From Scytalidium lignicola (Eukaryota; Ascomycota; Leotiomycetes): a stretch of DNA of 36,676 nt. This document shows positions 11,183 through 22,162 of this stretch, one piece after another. The position numbers were made by a program, and so were the translations under genes. The DNA lies in contig NCSJ02000398.1 in assembly GCA_002812745.2 (NCBI GenBank), positions 1 through 36,676 of the forward strand. The letters are read 5' to 3'. The first letter of the stretch is position 1; the number at the start of each line of letters is the position of its first letter. The notes under the pieces were generated by a model. It was not told where the DNA came from and ran no database searches. It was given only the letters and a program-made list of their open reading frames with translations.

Positions 11183-11539
11183 TGTTACAAAACTACATTA
11201 TCCAGGTTACTGGATAGTTAAGGGTATAGTAGATGGTCAGGGGGTAGTGGGAACAAGATACTTAGAAGTAGGGGACTAGGTCAAGGTAAGATCTAGTAAT
11301 GTATTTAGATTGAACATGAGGAGTTTACTCTTATGTTCTTATAGTATACTTATATAGACAATGGAATACTGTTAGACCTCCTGGACTTCATAGGTCCTAC
11401 AGGTCTATGGACCCCTTGGACCCTTCAGGTCCCCTAGGTCCTAATTATGTCATGTAATCACTAGGTTCTTTATATATACTCTGCTGTGTATCGAGCCTCA
11501 GGCTTACACCAATCAGCTTGTTAGGTAAAACCCATAACA
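11183..11539 (-). repeat. 5' LTR of the minus-strand gypsy element
   Basis: The LTR is 357 bp. It contains a block dense in GGTCC/GGACC words at about 11380-11440, shared with the LTR at 14512 but replaced in the partner LTR at 4362. The internal side continues with TTTTGAACATC on the minus strand, the position of a primer-binding site. Confidence 0.85.
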
Positions 11540-12958
11540 TTTAACTTGATTATACAATTAAAGATAATATATTAAGAGTATAGTATTTCAACTACTTGTT
11601 AAAGATAAGATGAAATAAAATNAAAAACTACTGTTTAACTGTGAATTATAACTTAATACAAGTTAATCTAAGGTTGTTAAAAGAATATAACCCCCTTTAA
11701 CATAATCAACACTATATAACCTTATATACAATATTATACTTTACCTTAAGCAATCTTTAGACAAGAAGTTTATTAAAGTATATAAATAACTCCTTATTCC
11801 CTTAATACAATTTCATAAGGTTTAGTTTAATTATTTGTCTTATGTTCAAAATCTAAACTATTATTAACTATTTATCATATTACTTAATATACTATAAAAT
11901 TCTCAAGCTAGAGTACAATGAACAGATTTATACAATTTGATTATATTTGTATAAAGTCATTAGATATTTACTATAAAAACAACAGTCTTCCTTTACATCT
12001 ACTAAATTTAACTCCTCTTAAATGTTTAAAGGATAAAGCACCTTCATATTCAACTTTAACCTTAAGGCTAATTATCTAAATCTAAGAGTAAGAACTAAAA
12101 TTAAACAAGGCAAAATCCAAGATACTACTTCTAACTAACCTTATTAGTCCTGATTTACTATATACCTTCTTCAATACCCTTAATACCACATTATTAATCA
12201 ATAGCAACTTAATGCTTAACAACTTCTAAAAAGAGATTTCTTAAACTCTTAACACTATTAATATTATCATACTAATACTAACCTCTTTTAACCTTAGTAA
12301 AATCAAAATATACTTTAACTATAAATCAAACAATTCTAATATTATAAAAGTAGTAAAGAAAATCCTTTATAGTATAAGACTTAAAAGTAACACCTTAACC
12401 AAAACTAATATTTATTATATCTTGTTATTATATTTTGTAAAACTCAAGGACAAAACAAAGTTAAACAAAGAAATTAAGTCCTTTAATCTTATTATTCTTA
12501 TTAATACTTATAAGTTTAAGAATGCTTTAATCTTTATTGTTGTAGAATTTGACTAACTTAGAACATTACCTTTTCAAGTCGTTAAATAACTTTTCCAGAT
12601 AAAGAATTAAAAGAAGACTAGTCAAGGCTTAATATAGTTCAACAACTCTTTTGATAATAAGATAAACAAAAGTTTATTATTCTTAAGGCTTTGAAGAAAA
12701 TTATAAACTAACATTGAAAAATGATATAATCAGAAGATTACAAGGTATTATAATATAATAACCTTATATTATATTATACACTATTACTTTACTACTATGT
12801 TAATTTATTAATTCTTATACTTAAGGAGTTTAAGTTATTTAACAAATAAATTTGCTCAACTTGTTAATAATAAAAACACTTATTATAACTCTTAGATTAA
12901 AATCTAAAAGCTGATTAAATATATATTAGAATTTTGAATTATTTATTTATTGACATAA
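11540..12958. other. AT-rich relic sequence, unrecognised
   Basis: This is very AT-rich. On the plus strand one frame from about 11900 to 12560 has few stops for its composition and reads as a Leu/Ile/Asn/Lys-rich protein, followed by more interrupted frames to about 12850. I recognise no domain. It may be the remainder of the element cut at 4362 or of yet another transposon. Confidence 0.4.
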
Positions 12959-14511
12959 TGTTATAAATCTTATTGTCACAATCTGATAAGCGTTAAGAAT
13001 AACTTATAAAGTGTTAGTAACTAACAAGGGATGTTAAGTCACATAACTTATACAAAAGGTATACACTAGTATAAGGGGTATAAGGTTATACTAAGTTAAA
13101 CTAGTTAAACCTAAGGTTATTATATGTTTATATAAGAACATACTCTTTAAGCTTTAATTAAGAACTTTATATTCAATTTAAGTTACAACTTTATAATATA
13201 CTTTATTATTCATAAAACTTTAATCAGCTTGTTCTTGTAAATAAAACTATAAAGTGACTAAGCTTATATCATGTATTAGTAATTAAGGGTTTTATAACAT
13301 TTTGAACACCTTTTACTTGGATATAAGCTATGTTTGAAGAAGTAAGTATAACTTAATATTACTATGAACTAACAAGAAGATAACAGACAATAAACTAAAC
13401 AAGGTAAAAACAAAACCTCTTAAAGTATTACTTCTAACACTATTTACAAGGGATAAATCTAAGCTTAAACAATTTAAAGTATAAGTTATAATCTTCTTCA
13501 AGTTTAATAAAGGTAAGTTTAATAATGAAGAGGACAAAGTCCTTTAGATAATATTAAACCTTGTAAGATTAACTTTTAATTAATTTCAACTATACTTAAA
13601 TAACTTTATAACTTATTAAGACAAAGTAAAAGCTTAATAACAAGAAATATATAATATCTTTTCAGATCTTAACAACTTTTAAGTGATTATTAAGGAAGCT
13701 TATAGTAGAGTAGACTAAAAGAAGGACATTGAACAAAGACTTTTATTCTTGAAGTAAGGAGGTTAACTAACTTTAACTTATATAGTAGAATTTAAGAAGT
13801 ATATAATATAAACAAGTTAAGCAAACAAAGCTCTTAAAGTAATATATTACAAAGGACTTAAAGAAGAAGTTAAGGATAATATATCCAAGTTGACCAAGTA
13901 ACTAAACATATTAGAAGAAATAATATCTAAGTTTGTTAAGTTTAATAACCAAATCTATAAAAGAAGACTTAAGAGGAAAGAATNAATATTCTTTTACAAG
14001 AAAGAAATCAGACAAGAAACTAATACTAACAGACAAGGATAACCTTATAGATTTAAACATAATAAGAAAGGGAAAACCTTAGAAAAATNAAAAATTAATA
14101 AAAACTTAAGAAAAAGAAGAATTCATTTAGAATTAACCTTGAGAAATTAAAAGATCAAAAGAAAAAGAAGTTATACTTTAAGTATAGATTACCTAAGTAT
14201 TTTGTTAACAATCATAAAGATAAAGGAAAGTAAATAACAATTATAAGTATAAACATTATAAGTATTCCAAGATAAGAAAGTCTATTACTAAACTATAAAG
14301 AAGTTAAGAAAGATATACTAAGTATAAGAGCATTCATAAGCTTAAGATATTGTCAAGGAGACATAATTAAGGAAGTATTTAATGTTGGAGATTAACTTCA
14401 GTTATAAGCATATTATCATATCAATTACAAGTTTTTAAGATGTTAGTATATTATACAACTTTTAAAGACTAGTTAAAGTAAAATCTTTTAATAAGAAATC
14501 AAGACAACTTA
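12959..14511 (+). mobile_element. 5' part of a further gypsy-like element (LTR plus gag), truncated
   Basis: A probable 341-bp LTR (12959-13299) begins TGTTATA and ends ATAACA. It is followed immediately by TTTTGAACACC, the same post-LTR sequence as in the other two gypsy copies. A gag relic follows to about 14260. The element is cut by the insertion whose LTR starts at 14512. The LTR boundary is inferred from its ends and length, because internal similarity is weak after decay. Confidence 0.55.
13330..14270 (+). pseudogene. Retrotransposon Gag relic, second gypsy family
   Basis: The plus-strand sequence reads, through several stops, as the Ty3/gypsy Gag core: VEFKKYIIQTS at about 13790, then ALKVIYYKGLKEEVKDN at about 13830-13880. 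A basic linker and a CCHC-like run near 14165-14215 (KKLYFKYRLPKYFVNNHKDK) follow, the latter with Tyr where Cys or His is expected. The sequence differs from the gag of the 4362 and 14512 copies, so it represents a related but separate family. It is non-functional. No protease or RT follows before the next LTR. Confidence 0.6.
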
Positions 14512-14853
14512 TGTTATAGGTTTTACTGCAACACACTAATTGGTGTAAGCCTAAAGCTCAGTACAAGTATGATGTACAAGAGAACCTAACAATTAAACAG
14601 TCATATGATGAGGACCTAGGACTTAGAAGGTCCAGGGTCCATCAGTTTAGAACTTAAAGACCTGGGGGTCCAGAGGTCCAACTGTATTTTATTATTTATA
14701 TAAGCATGTTATAAGAATATGAGAGTAGACTCCTTGTGTTCAACTTAAATACATTACTAGATCTTACCCTTGACTTAATTGCTTATGTTATATGTTTTTA
14801 CTGTCCTTGAACATTTACCTTACCTTAATTATCCAGTAACCTAGATAATGTAG
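14512..14853 (+). repeat. 5' LTR of the plus-strand gypsy copy
   Basis: The LTR runs from TGTTATAGG to TTTGTAACA. It shares with 4362-4717 the block around AACATATAACATAAGCAA (inverse orientation) and with 11183-11539 the GGTCC-rich block, so it links the two. Confidence 0.85.
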
Positions 14854-14879
14854 TTTTGTAACATTTTGAACATTACTTA

Positions 14880-16330
14880 TCTTGATAAATCAGGATTTAG
14901 AAACAGATATACTAATAGATAACAACAACGAATAACAACTTGAAGAAGGTTTTGAAGAAAGCTCTAAAGAAGAATCTAAAGAAGGATCTGAAGAAAGATT
15001 TGAGGAAAGTTCAGAAGATAATTCTGAAGAAGACTAAGGTAAGAATCAGACTATCAAGGAAATTAACATCTAAAAAGGAAAGTTAAAGGAAGTTGTTATA
15101 CTACTAAAGTAACTTACTAGGTTAACAGAAGGATTAACTATTAGAAAATCATCAAGAGTTGCAAGAAAGAAGCTAGCTTTTCTATTACTTAAACTTAACC
15201 TAAAGCTAGTACCAAAAGCTCTAAGTCCAGACTTTAATTTAGACTTTGAATTAAAGGACAATATTGAACAAGTTTTAATGGTAACACTTAGAGAAGTCAA
15301 AATCATTAGACTAGACTTATTCTATAAAGACAAAAAGAAGTTAAAGGCATATCTTGTGTAAACAAGAACTTATTTAGTGCTGAATAATTATTTATTGCCT
15401 GGAGACATGCATAAGGTTTTGTAAGTATTTACATATTTGAGAAGTATAATTGAAACTTGGTTTTAACCTTTTAAGGACAAATAGTTTGTGATAAACAAGG
15501 AAACAACAAACTAAGGAGTAATCAACATCATTACAAGTTAAGTTAACTATATAAGAGAACTCAAACGTTTGTATAAAGATGTTGATGAAAAGAGGAATGC
15601 TGAAAAACAATTAGCTTACTTTAGACAGACTAAGAGCCTTAGTGAATATATAATACTTTATCACCAGTATATAATATCAGTTAACTAAGGAGAGGAAGCT
15701 TATATACATTAGTATAAGACTAAACTTAAAGACTTTATTAAAGAAGAATTATACTGATGACTTATAGTTATTATATTTGATGTTCTTGTTGACTTGTTTA
15801 TCAAGATTAAGAATGAACAATATAAGATGATCTTGAACNAAAAAAGGAGGGTTTTACTTTAACTGTAAAAAGACTAATGAAAAGAAGGATTGAGGAGACT
15901 TTATAAAGTTAAATGCTATGAAGAAAAGAAAGTCCTTTAAAGGAAAAGGAAAGAAATACTTTAGAGGAAAAAGCNAAAAAAGGGAATTCTTTTAGAATCT
16001 CCTTTAAAGAACTTGACAACAAAAGAAAAAACAAGTTATACTTTAAGTGTAGACTTTCTAAGCATATAGTAAATACTTATAAGAAGAATAACAAGTTGAA
16101 TATGTTAATTAAAGTTAAGGCAATGCAAATCTTAAGAATCAAGGATATTTTGTTAAAGTCATCAGAGGAGGAAAGCTTAAACTCAAGAGAAGACTTGTCT
16201 GATGAAGAAACTCTTCAAGACTTAATAATTATACTATATCATGTCATTAAGACTAATGCAGATAAGATAATAATAACAAGAATCCTTAAGACAGATTTTA
16301 TACTTATAATAAGAACTTAACATGAAAGGC
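14880..16330 (+). pseudogene. Gag relic of the plus-strand gypsy copy
   Basis: It reads the same proteins as the minus-strand copy: LINQDLETD, then an acidic Glu/Ser/Lys-rich head to about 15040, KEVVILLK, ALSPDFNLDFELKDNIEQVL, and the gag core FRQTKSLSEYIILYHQYI near 15620-15670. A knuckle-like KNKLYFKCRLSKHIVNTYKK near 16030-16085 follows. Stops interrupt it, often TAA or TAG where Gln or Trp would fit. An open piece at 16096-16320 is the post-knuckle tail. Confidence 0.7.
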
Positions 16331-16379
16331 ATCCTTAAGGTAATAGTTAAAGTAAAGGCTAAGGCAAATGAAGATCAAT

Positions 16380-17635
16380 TCCAAGAGTCAATAGAATTTG
16401 GATGATTATACTGATAAACTTCAAAGTTATACTGATAAAACAATATCTTATTTCTAAGAAGTTATTAGTCTTGAAATATTATCTTATAATTAGTATAAAA
16501 GAATTAAGAGGATAAAAGATCTTAAACAGAAGTCAGCTTTACAAGATTATTTGATAAGAAGAAGTGATTGTAAAAGTTTAAGAGCTTGATTTTGAAGATC
16601 TTGTTTTAGTTTATAAGACTAACCTCTAGAGCATTGTCATAAAAAAGGGAATATGCAAATTCCTCTTACTAATAGAAAGAACTTGGATTCAAGACGATTT
16701 TAATCAAATGCTTGAGGATGCTTAGATAATAATAGAAGAAGGATTAAGCTATGTTATGTAAAGGTAATATAACATACAACATAAAGGACTTCTTATGATA
16801 ACTTTCTAGCAAGACTAAGCAAAAGCTGAAACTTAACATGGAGAAATCTAAGGTTTAAGGAAATCAGTAGAATAATTACTAGAAGCTGAATAGTATTATA
16901 CTTAACAAGAACAAAGAGAACTTGTTAAGATTGTTGTTAAACAAGTTAACTAAGATGTAGAAATGCTATTTATAGTTAATGAACTAGGAGAAGATTTACT
17001 ATCTTTAGAATTACTCATTATGTTATTAGAAGAAGATGAATTAATGCAAAGAATCAATTAATAGTTTAACCAAGAAGTAATAGTATACCCTTTGAATTCT
17101 GCAAGAAGAATTCTTGTNAAAAAGTAATGTCTTTATCATTAAAATAAAGGAATGTCTTAGGAATAAGATAGCAAAATAAGTACTAGATACATATATATTC
17201 ATAAATGATAGAAGCCTTGATAAACCTAGGTTAAGAAATCTTAGTAAAAAACAAGTAATACTATTTGAAAAACTAGAAGAAAACACTGAAGACCTAGAAA
17301 TTAAAGATAATGTATTAGTTAACAATACTGAAAATGTTAATCTTTACTTTATAAACAATGAAAGCTTATTGTATATTAACATAACATTATGTAAAAAGCT
17401 AATAAAGGCCTTGATTGATTTAAGAGTTAAAAGAAACTTCATCAATGAATAAGTTATAAAATGACTTAGACTTAACATAAGAGTTAAGGATAACAGTTAT
17501 CTAATATCATTAACAAATAATACTNAAGTTTAAAACGATATAAACTTTTTTATAATTAAGCTGTTATTTAAGGTATAAATATCTTTAACTAATGTTGTAT
17601 TAAGAATTATTATATAATTTTTATATCGTTTTAAA
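16380..17635 (+). pseudogene. Start of pol (protease region), truncated
   Basis: The frame matches the region upstream of and including the protease in the minus-strand copy: the LKDKPRLRN-like segment near 17215, and LIDLRVKRNFINE near 17410-17450 where the catalytic Asp is kept but the following Ser/Gly are altered. Similarity ends at about 17600. No RT sequence follows. Confidence 0.6.
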
Positions 17636-17765
17636 GCTTGAAATCTCTAGAATTTAATTATCATATAATATTAAAAGAAATATATGGAGTTTACTTTAAA
17701 AAAGTAGAAAATAAGGTGTTTATTTTCGTATCGCCTAGGCGATTCATGAATGGGCGGAATTCACG

Positions 17766-17783
17766 TATGGGCTGGAACATATA
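17766..17783. repeat. Transposon terminus matching 2160-2237
   Basis: TATGGGCTGGAACATATA here is the exact reverse complement of 2161-2178. It marks the right edge of the AT-rich island. On its inner side lies CGCCTAGGCGATTCATGAATGGGCGG. The GCCCATTC word there recalls GCCATTC in the 2160 element. Confidence 0.6.
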
Positions 17784-18224
17784 TAAGCATATAATAATCC
17801 CGCACGTCGTTGATAAGTATACGAGACAAACAAAAAANTTTTATATAAAAGGGTATATCTACCTCATATTAGCCATCTAAGAACTCAAACTTCTAGATTT
17901 CCACCAATAGGCAGATACCTAATTGCTCAACCAACTGTTGCTCATTCGGGATGCGATCGTTCTCATTGGCGAGCTTTCCGCTTTGCTGAAGTAATAGGCA
18001 GCGTAAGCGCCGAAAGACCGAAGCACCGAAGCACCGAGGCCTCATCTTATCCACGCAACTGCACAACTGCAGGAAACCTAAGCCGTGGCAATTACGTGGA
18101 GTTCTTCCTAGAATCAACTCGGTTTTTACTGTGATATACGCGCCACTTCCATCGGTACTCACCCCAGTTGTTACGACATTGAAGCAGTTGCCAGATTGTT
18201 TTGAGCTCTCAGTTTCCATACCAC
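17784..18224. other. Upstream region of the transcription factor gene
   Basis: Base composition returns to normal at about 17880. No gene is seen. The stretch must contain the promoter and 5' leader of the gene starting at 18225, but no clear TATA box was identified. Confidence 0.4.
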
Positions 18225-20906
18225 ATGTCGACCCGCAAGACCTGCGATGTATGCAAGGCCCGCAAAGTTCGTTGCATCAGTAAGCCACCGGCCAAGAACT
18301 CGAAGTAGCACAAGCTTATACTGTGATAGGATCAAGTGATAATGATCAAAACTGTACGAACTGCATTGTAAGTTCTTAGGCTTTCTTATTAACTCATACT
18401 CCATTCCCTCTTGGCATAAGAAGGTTGTCTAAATCACATTAGTAGAGGCGTGGCGAGACATGCCATTTTAGTAGTATAAGGAAACGGCGAAAGCGCTTTG
18501 AAATTGCAAACAACTCCGCTCATAGTGAGAGGATGCGAACTATTTTTCTTCTATTTCATGCTCTAATCACTTGAATTAGCACCTACCACCGTCCTGAGCG
18601 CGGACATTCCATCAATCCAGCTACAAACCTCTCCACAGGATCAGGACACGGCCGGTTCATCTATAGTTGATTCATCTATATATGACTCTCCTGATGGATT
18701 ACAAGTTGATCAAGGGCATTCTCCACCCCGTATTTACATTGACCTTCTTCTCGAGGATAGAAATGTCGCTGGACGACAACAGAGTCATGAACTTCTGTTC
18801 AAGGTGAGCCACTAAACTAGCACTATAGAACATGCTGACTCGAAAATATTTAGAGAAATGATAGATTCGGTATGCTATTACTTGCTTCGTATTTTGGAAT
18901 CATCTAACATTGAATAAAGTGAACAGTTCGAGTATTGCTTTTTTTTTCTGAGAGTAGAGTCAGATCTCTGAACACCCGACTTGGTCATACACGGGTGCAG
19001 CAGATTCTTGACTCTCTCGAGAGTTATGTGAAATGCCGTCTTACAAGAACAAATGGGCCTCGAGCAATGATAAATCTCCGACGTTCTCAATCCCCGAGCA
19101 TTGAACAGACTTCGCTGGTTCGGGATTATATCAAATGTAGGTCACAATTTACCCGCCGAGCTTAACAACTTCTCACAATTTGACCTGGCTATAGCATACT
19201 TTCTCCACCTGCACCCCGTCTATCCCTTTTTAGACCAAGCTCGTTTTGAGGCTTGTGCGTTCAGTCCCAATCTAAACCAGTTGCTGAAAGTAGACAAGGG
19301 TTGGTCTGCCCTCTACTTTACTGTTCTAGCACTGGGATGCCAGTACCATGGAGATGGAACATTCGATCTGGGCAAAGGGAGACCATGGCATTATTTTCAA
19401 ATTGCACTTGAGGATCTACCCGACATCCTTATCCCCATGGATCATCTAATAAATGCTCAGGTTAGCTTCCCTCGCGCAAAGCTGTAATGTCAACATGCTA
19501 ATAGTGACAAGGCCATGGCTGCAATGGTATGTAGCACTAGTTGACTCGAGCACCATCTGATTAATTAATCATGGCTAGGCTATATTCTCCCTTAACTTCT
19601 CATGTATTGAGGTTTGGGAATTGCTCGCTACCGAGGCGGCTAGAATCGCCCTGGCAATGGACTTGCACCAATCCGTTGGAAACCCCGAGGCCCAAAGAAC
19701 ATTTTGGGTGATTTACTGTATCGAGAAAGAATTCTGTTTTTATGCTGCCAGAGCGTCTGTAAGTTGGAAACCTTATGCTAGACAGTATCTTGATCTCTAA
19801 CATTGAGGTAGACTATCTTGGACTTTGATGTTGGATGTGCTGTTCCAGATCCACATGAAGATTCATTTGGTGACTTCAACTGGTTGCTCTGTTACGTCCG
19901 CTATGCACGTATTTTATCCAAAGCTTATGAATCACTTTTTTTCCATTAGCGCTACAGTCAGCTCAACCTCAGATTATTATGTTAAGATAAACAAAATACG
20001 CAGCCAGTTGGATGCCTGGAAAGATTCAATTCCATTGAATTTACGGCCAGGCCATTCGGTTCCGCGGAATGAAAATTTCCAACCGGCCTCGAAATATTTG
20101 ACAGTGAAGCTTCACTATTCCTACTATCACATGGTCATTGCATTATCTCGATTAAAACTCCACGTCTTTAAAGATGGCGATGAGGAGATATTGCTGGCTT
20201 GCAAATCTGATTTAATGCATTCTGCAAGGTGTATTATTGATCTTACTGAGCATATTGAAATTGCTCACTATACAGCCTTGTGGTGAGTGTTCATAAATTC
20301 GTTTGTCTTGAACCTATAGCTAATTGATAGGGTATTGGGAATTGCACCTCTCGCAGCCTTATTCATACTTTTTGACTTTGTCATCCATAACCCTCATCAT
20401 CCTGAAACAAAAAAGAATCTAGCATTTCTAGATATCGTGGCGGGATATTTCACTCGCCTTGAGTTTTCTTCCGAAGGGACTCTTCCGAGCGCCTTATTGG
20501 CTGAATTTACTCATTTTGCGAGACAATATGTGCAAGATATTCAGTCTGTTCAGGGCAACTTGTTGGATAATGAAATAACTCAAGGCCACGAAACACAAAC
20601 ACGTCTTAGTACTATGGTGAGCGTTACCGGCAGATCAACTTCGTTTATATTGAATTCTATTGAATGCTGACTAATTTCAAGAGTTTATCTTCTCCAAATA
20701 TTACTCCCAGTGATCCAATTTCACAAGAATTTCTTTCCTATCCGAATATGGACCAGTTTGGGGCAACTCCGGAAGGTCATCCTGGCTTTGACGTCTCTAA
20801 TCTTTTTGGATGGAGTCTAGCAGAGTTTAATATTTCTGGGTTCGAGACGTGTCTCGATTCTGGGCATCTTGATAATAGGACATTACGAGATTCACACAAC
20901 TTATGA
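18225..20906 (+). CDS. Zn2Cys6 fungal transcription factor with two frameshifts
   Basis: Ten exons fit: 18225-18279, 18330-18367, 18446-18524, 18580-18803, 18953-19460, 19512-19526, 19579-19758, 19812-20282, 20331-20616 and 20682-20906. All introns are GT-AG and the total is about 692 residues once two shifts are skipped. The binuclear zinc cluster is complete across exons 1-3: Cys 7, 10, 17, 27, 30 and 37 (CX2CX6CX9CX2CX6C), followed by the basic RKRRKRF. The middle part (exons 5-9) is the fungal-specific regulatory domain, with YFLHLHPVYPFLD, WSALYFTVLALGCQYHG and RTFWVIYCIEKEFC. Such proteins act in the nucleus as dimers on CGG-type half-sites; the target is unknown. Two extra bases break the frame, one at about 19125-19150 and one in a T7 run at 19936-19942. 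They may be assembly errors or real inactivation. Exon 6 is only 15 nt. The family call is secure, the intactness is not. Confidence 0.85.
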
Positions 20907-22162
20907 TAGAATTTCAGGTGATGATAATTCTGTAAAATCAATCATAGTGGACCAATTGATGATAGCTCCTAGGACTCCCAACTGACGTCATCAATACTGG
21001 TATGGTTGTTCTCTTGCCAGAACGCCGAACCTACAGTTTAAGATTAGACAAGTAACAACTGACAGGTTGATGGAATTGTGAGGTTTATATAAGTTGTGTG
21101 AGCTTGGGAAAATGCAAGGGCCTGGTGAAAATCTTTGGTTGACATGGCTGTAGAAAAGAACATCATTCAGCTATGTTCTGTGGATCAGATTCTGGGAGTA
21201 ATATATAGATGGCTAGGAGCGAATTTTTGATAATTACTGGGAAAGGATATGTAAATAAAGAGATAGAAAGTTTATCAAATACAAGCTAAGCGTAATATCT
21301 GAGGTTAACGAAGGGTACTCAAATCCTTGTAATCATTATAATTTGTTATGTTTTGACTTTGTTTCTTAAATATTGAATTTCGAAAATCATAATGTGATTA
21401 TGGTCTGGTAGGACCTATCTAGAATGAGGACGCTACAGTTTGCGTATCTTAAATAGCTATGATCAGCGGGTAAGAATGTAGAAAAGATTTAATTCTAGTG
21501 CCACTTTAGTTATGTGTAGCTTTTTCGTATATACGTAGCACCGATATCCTCTTTCCAAATCTAAGCCTGAACGGAGCCTCAGCGGGCCCCTGAGTCAGCT
21601 GTAGGATACTCCCGAATTTATTCTAATTTACTTCTTTGTGCAAGGCTGCTTACCAAATGAATATTAGGTTCAGCCCAACCAAGCAAGGCTACGCAAGTCT
21701 CTTGTCAAGCTGCAGTATAGAATCAGATAATAGTAGTTATTGTAGACGCTGGGATGATAAAGAATGATGATATGAGGGGATGTGCCGTACGAGCTGTGAG
21801 TTTTGAATGTGTCGGCCGAGAGGAGAGGACCGGTAAGACGTCGCGAACAAATGGCGAGCCAGACATGCGCGTACAAGTGGCAGCATAAAAAATTCTGTCA
21901 CCCGATGATTTATCTTTAACCAGCTGGAACTTCCTGCTATGCTACCCTTTGATTCCATTTTGCTGTCTCTAGACAGGTCTTGATCGAGAACCTGCAATTG
22001 CACTAAGCGCTGTCGCTATTTTACGTCATCATTCATTTCTATTATTGCTCTGGTATCGCATTTCGCACAGTACCATCTATTGTACTATTGTACAGTATCA
22101 TACATGTCTCCTTGACATACAACAATACCAATCTCATTCACAACTCGGTATACCAGTCGGGG
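20907..22162. other. Intergenic region between convergent genes
   Basis: This spacer separates the 3' ends of the transcription factor (plus) and the ABC transporter (minus). Only weak chance ORFs occur. No repeat, RNA gene or mobile element was recognised. Confidence 0.5.

Larger units (their letters stand above)
4362..11539 (-). mobile_element. Ty3/gypsy LTR retrotransposon, full structure, RIP-degraded
   Basis: Two LTRs of 356-357 bp (4362-4717 and 11183-11539) begin TGTTACAAAACTACA and end TAACA. They flank a minus-strand gag-pol read from about 11164 down to about 5400. The order is gag, protease, reverse transcriptase, RNase H, integrase, which defines Ty3/gypsy. A purine run (GCAAAAAAAGAATAA on the minus strand) precedes the 3' LTR at 4717. 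Every domain carries numerous stops and shifts, so the copy cannot be autonomous. Between integrase and the 3' LTR lies a plus-strand ORF relic (4924-5388). The two LTRs differ strongly in their middle block and no target-site duplication is visible (GTACT on the left, TTTAA on the right). Confidence 0.9.
14512..17635 (+). mobile_element. Plus-strand Ty3/gypsy copy, 3'-truncated in protease
   Basis: The 5' LTR (14512-14853, 342 bp) is the reverse complement of the LTR family at 4362 and 11183. It is followed by TTTTGAACATTAC and then by gag and the start of pol in the same order as in the minus-strand copy. The sequence stops resembling the element at about 17635, inside the protease region, so RT, RNase H, integrase and the 3' LTR are absent. 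All frames carry RIP-type stops. Confidence 0.85.

Noticed and set aside
4362..11539. Viewing the repeated LTRs as a CRISPR-like or tandem array
   Set aside because: The repeats are 342-357 bp with TG...CA ends and flank gag-pol, so they are LTRs.
13328..13537. Minus-strand ORF rich in Leu/Ser
   Set aside because: It lies antisense to the gag relic; the plus strand carries the recognisable protein.
17529..17635. Perfect 16-bp inverted repeat TTTAAAACGATATAAA with TTAA at both outer ends, resembling a piggyBac-type MITE
   Set aside because: The left arm aligns with protease-coding sequence of the other gypsy copy, so it belongs to the retroelement. The repeat is chance or a fold-back at the truncation point.
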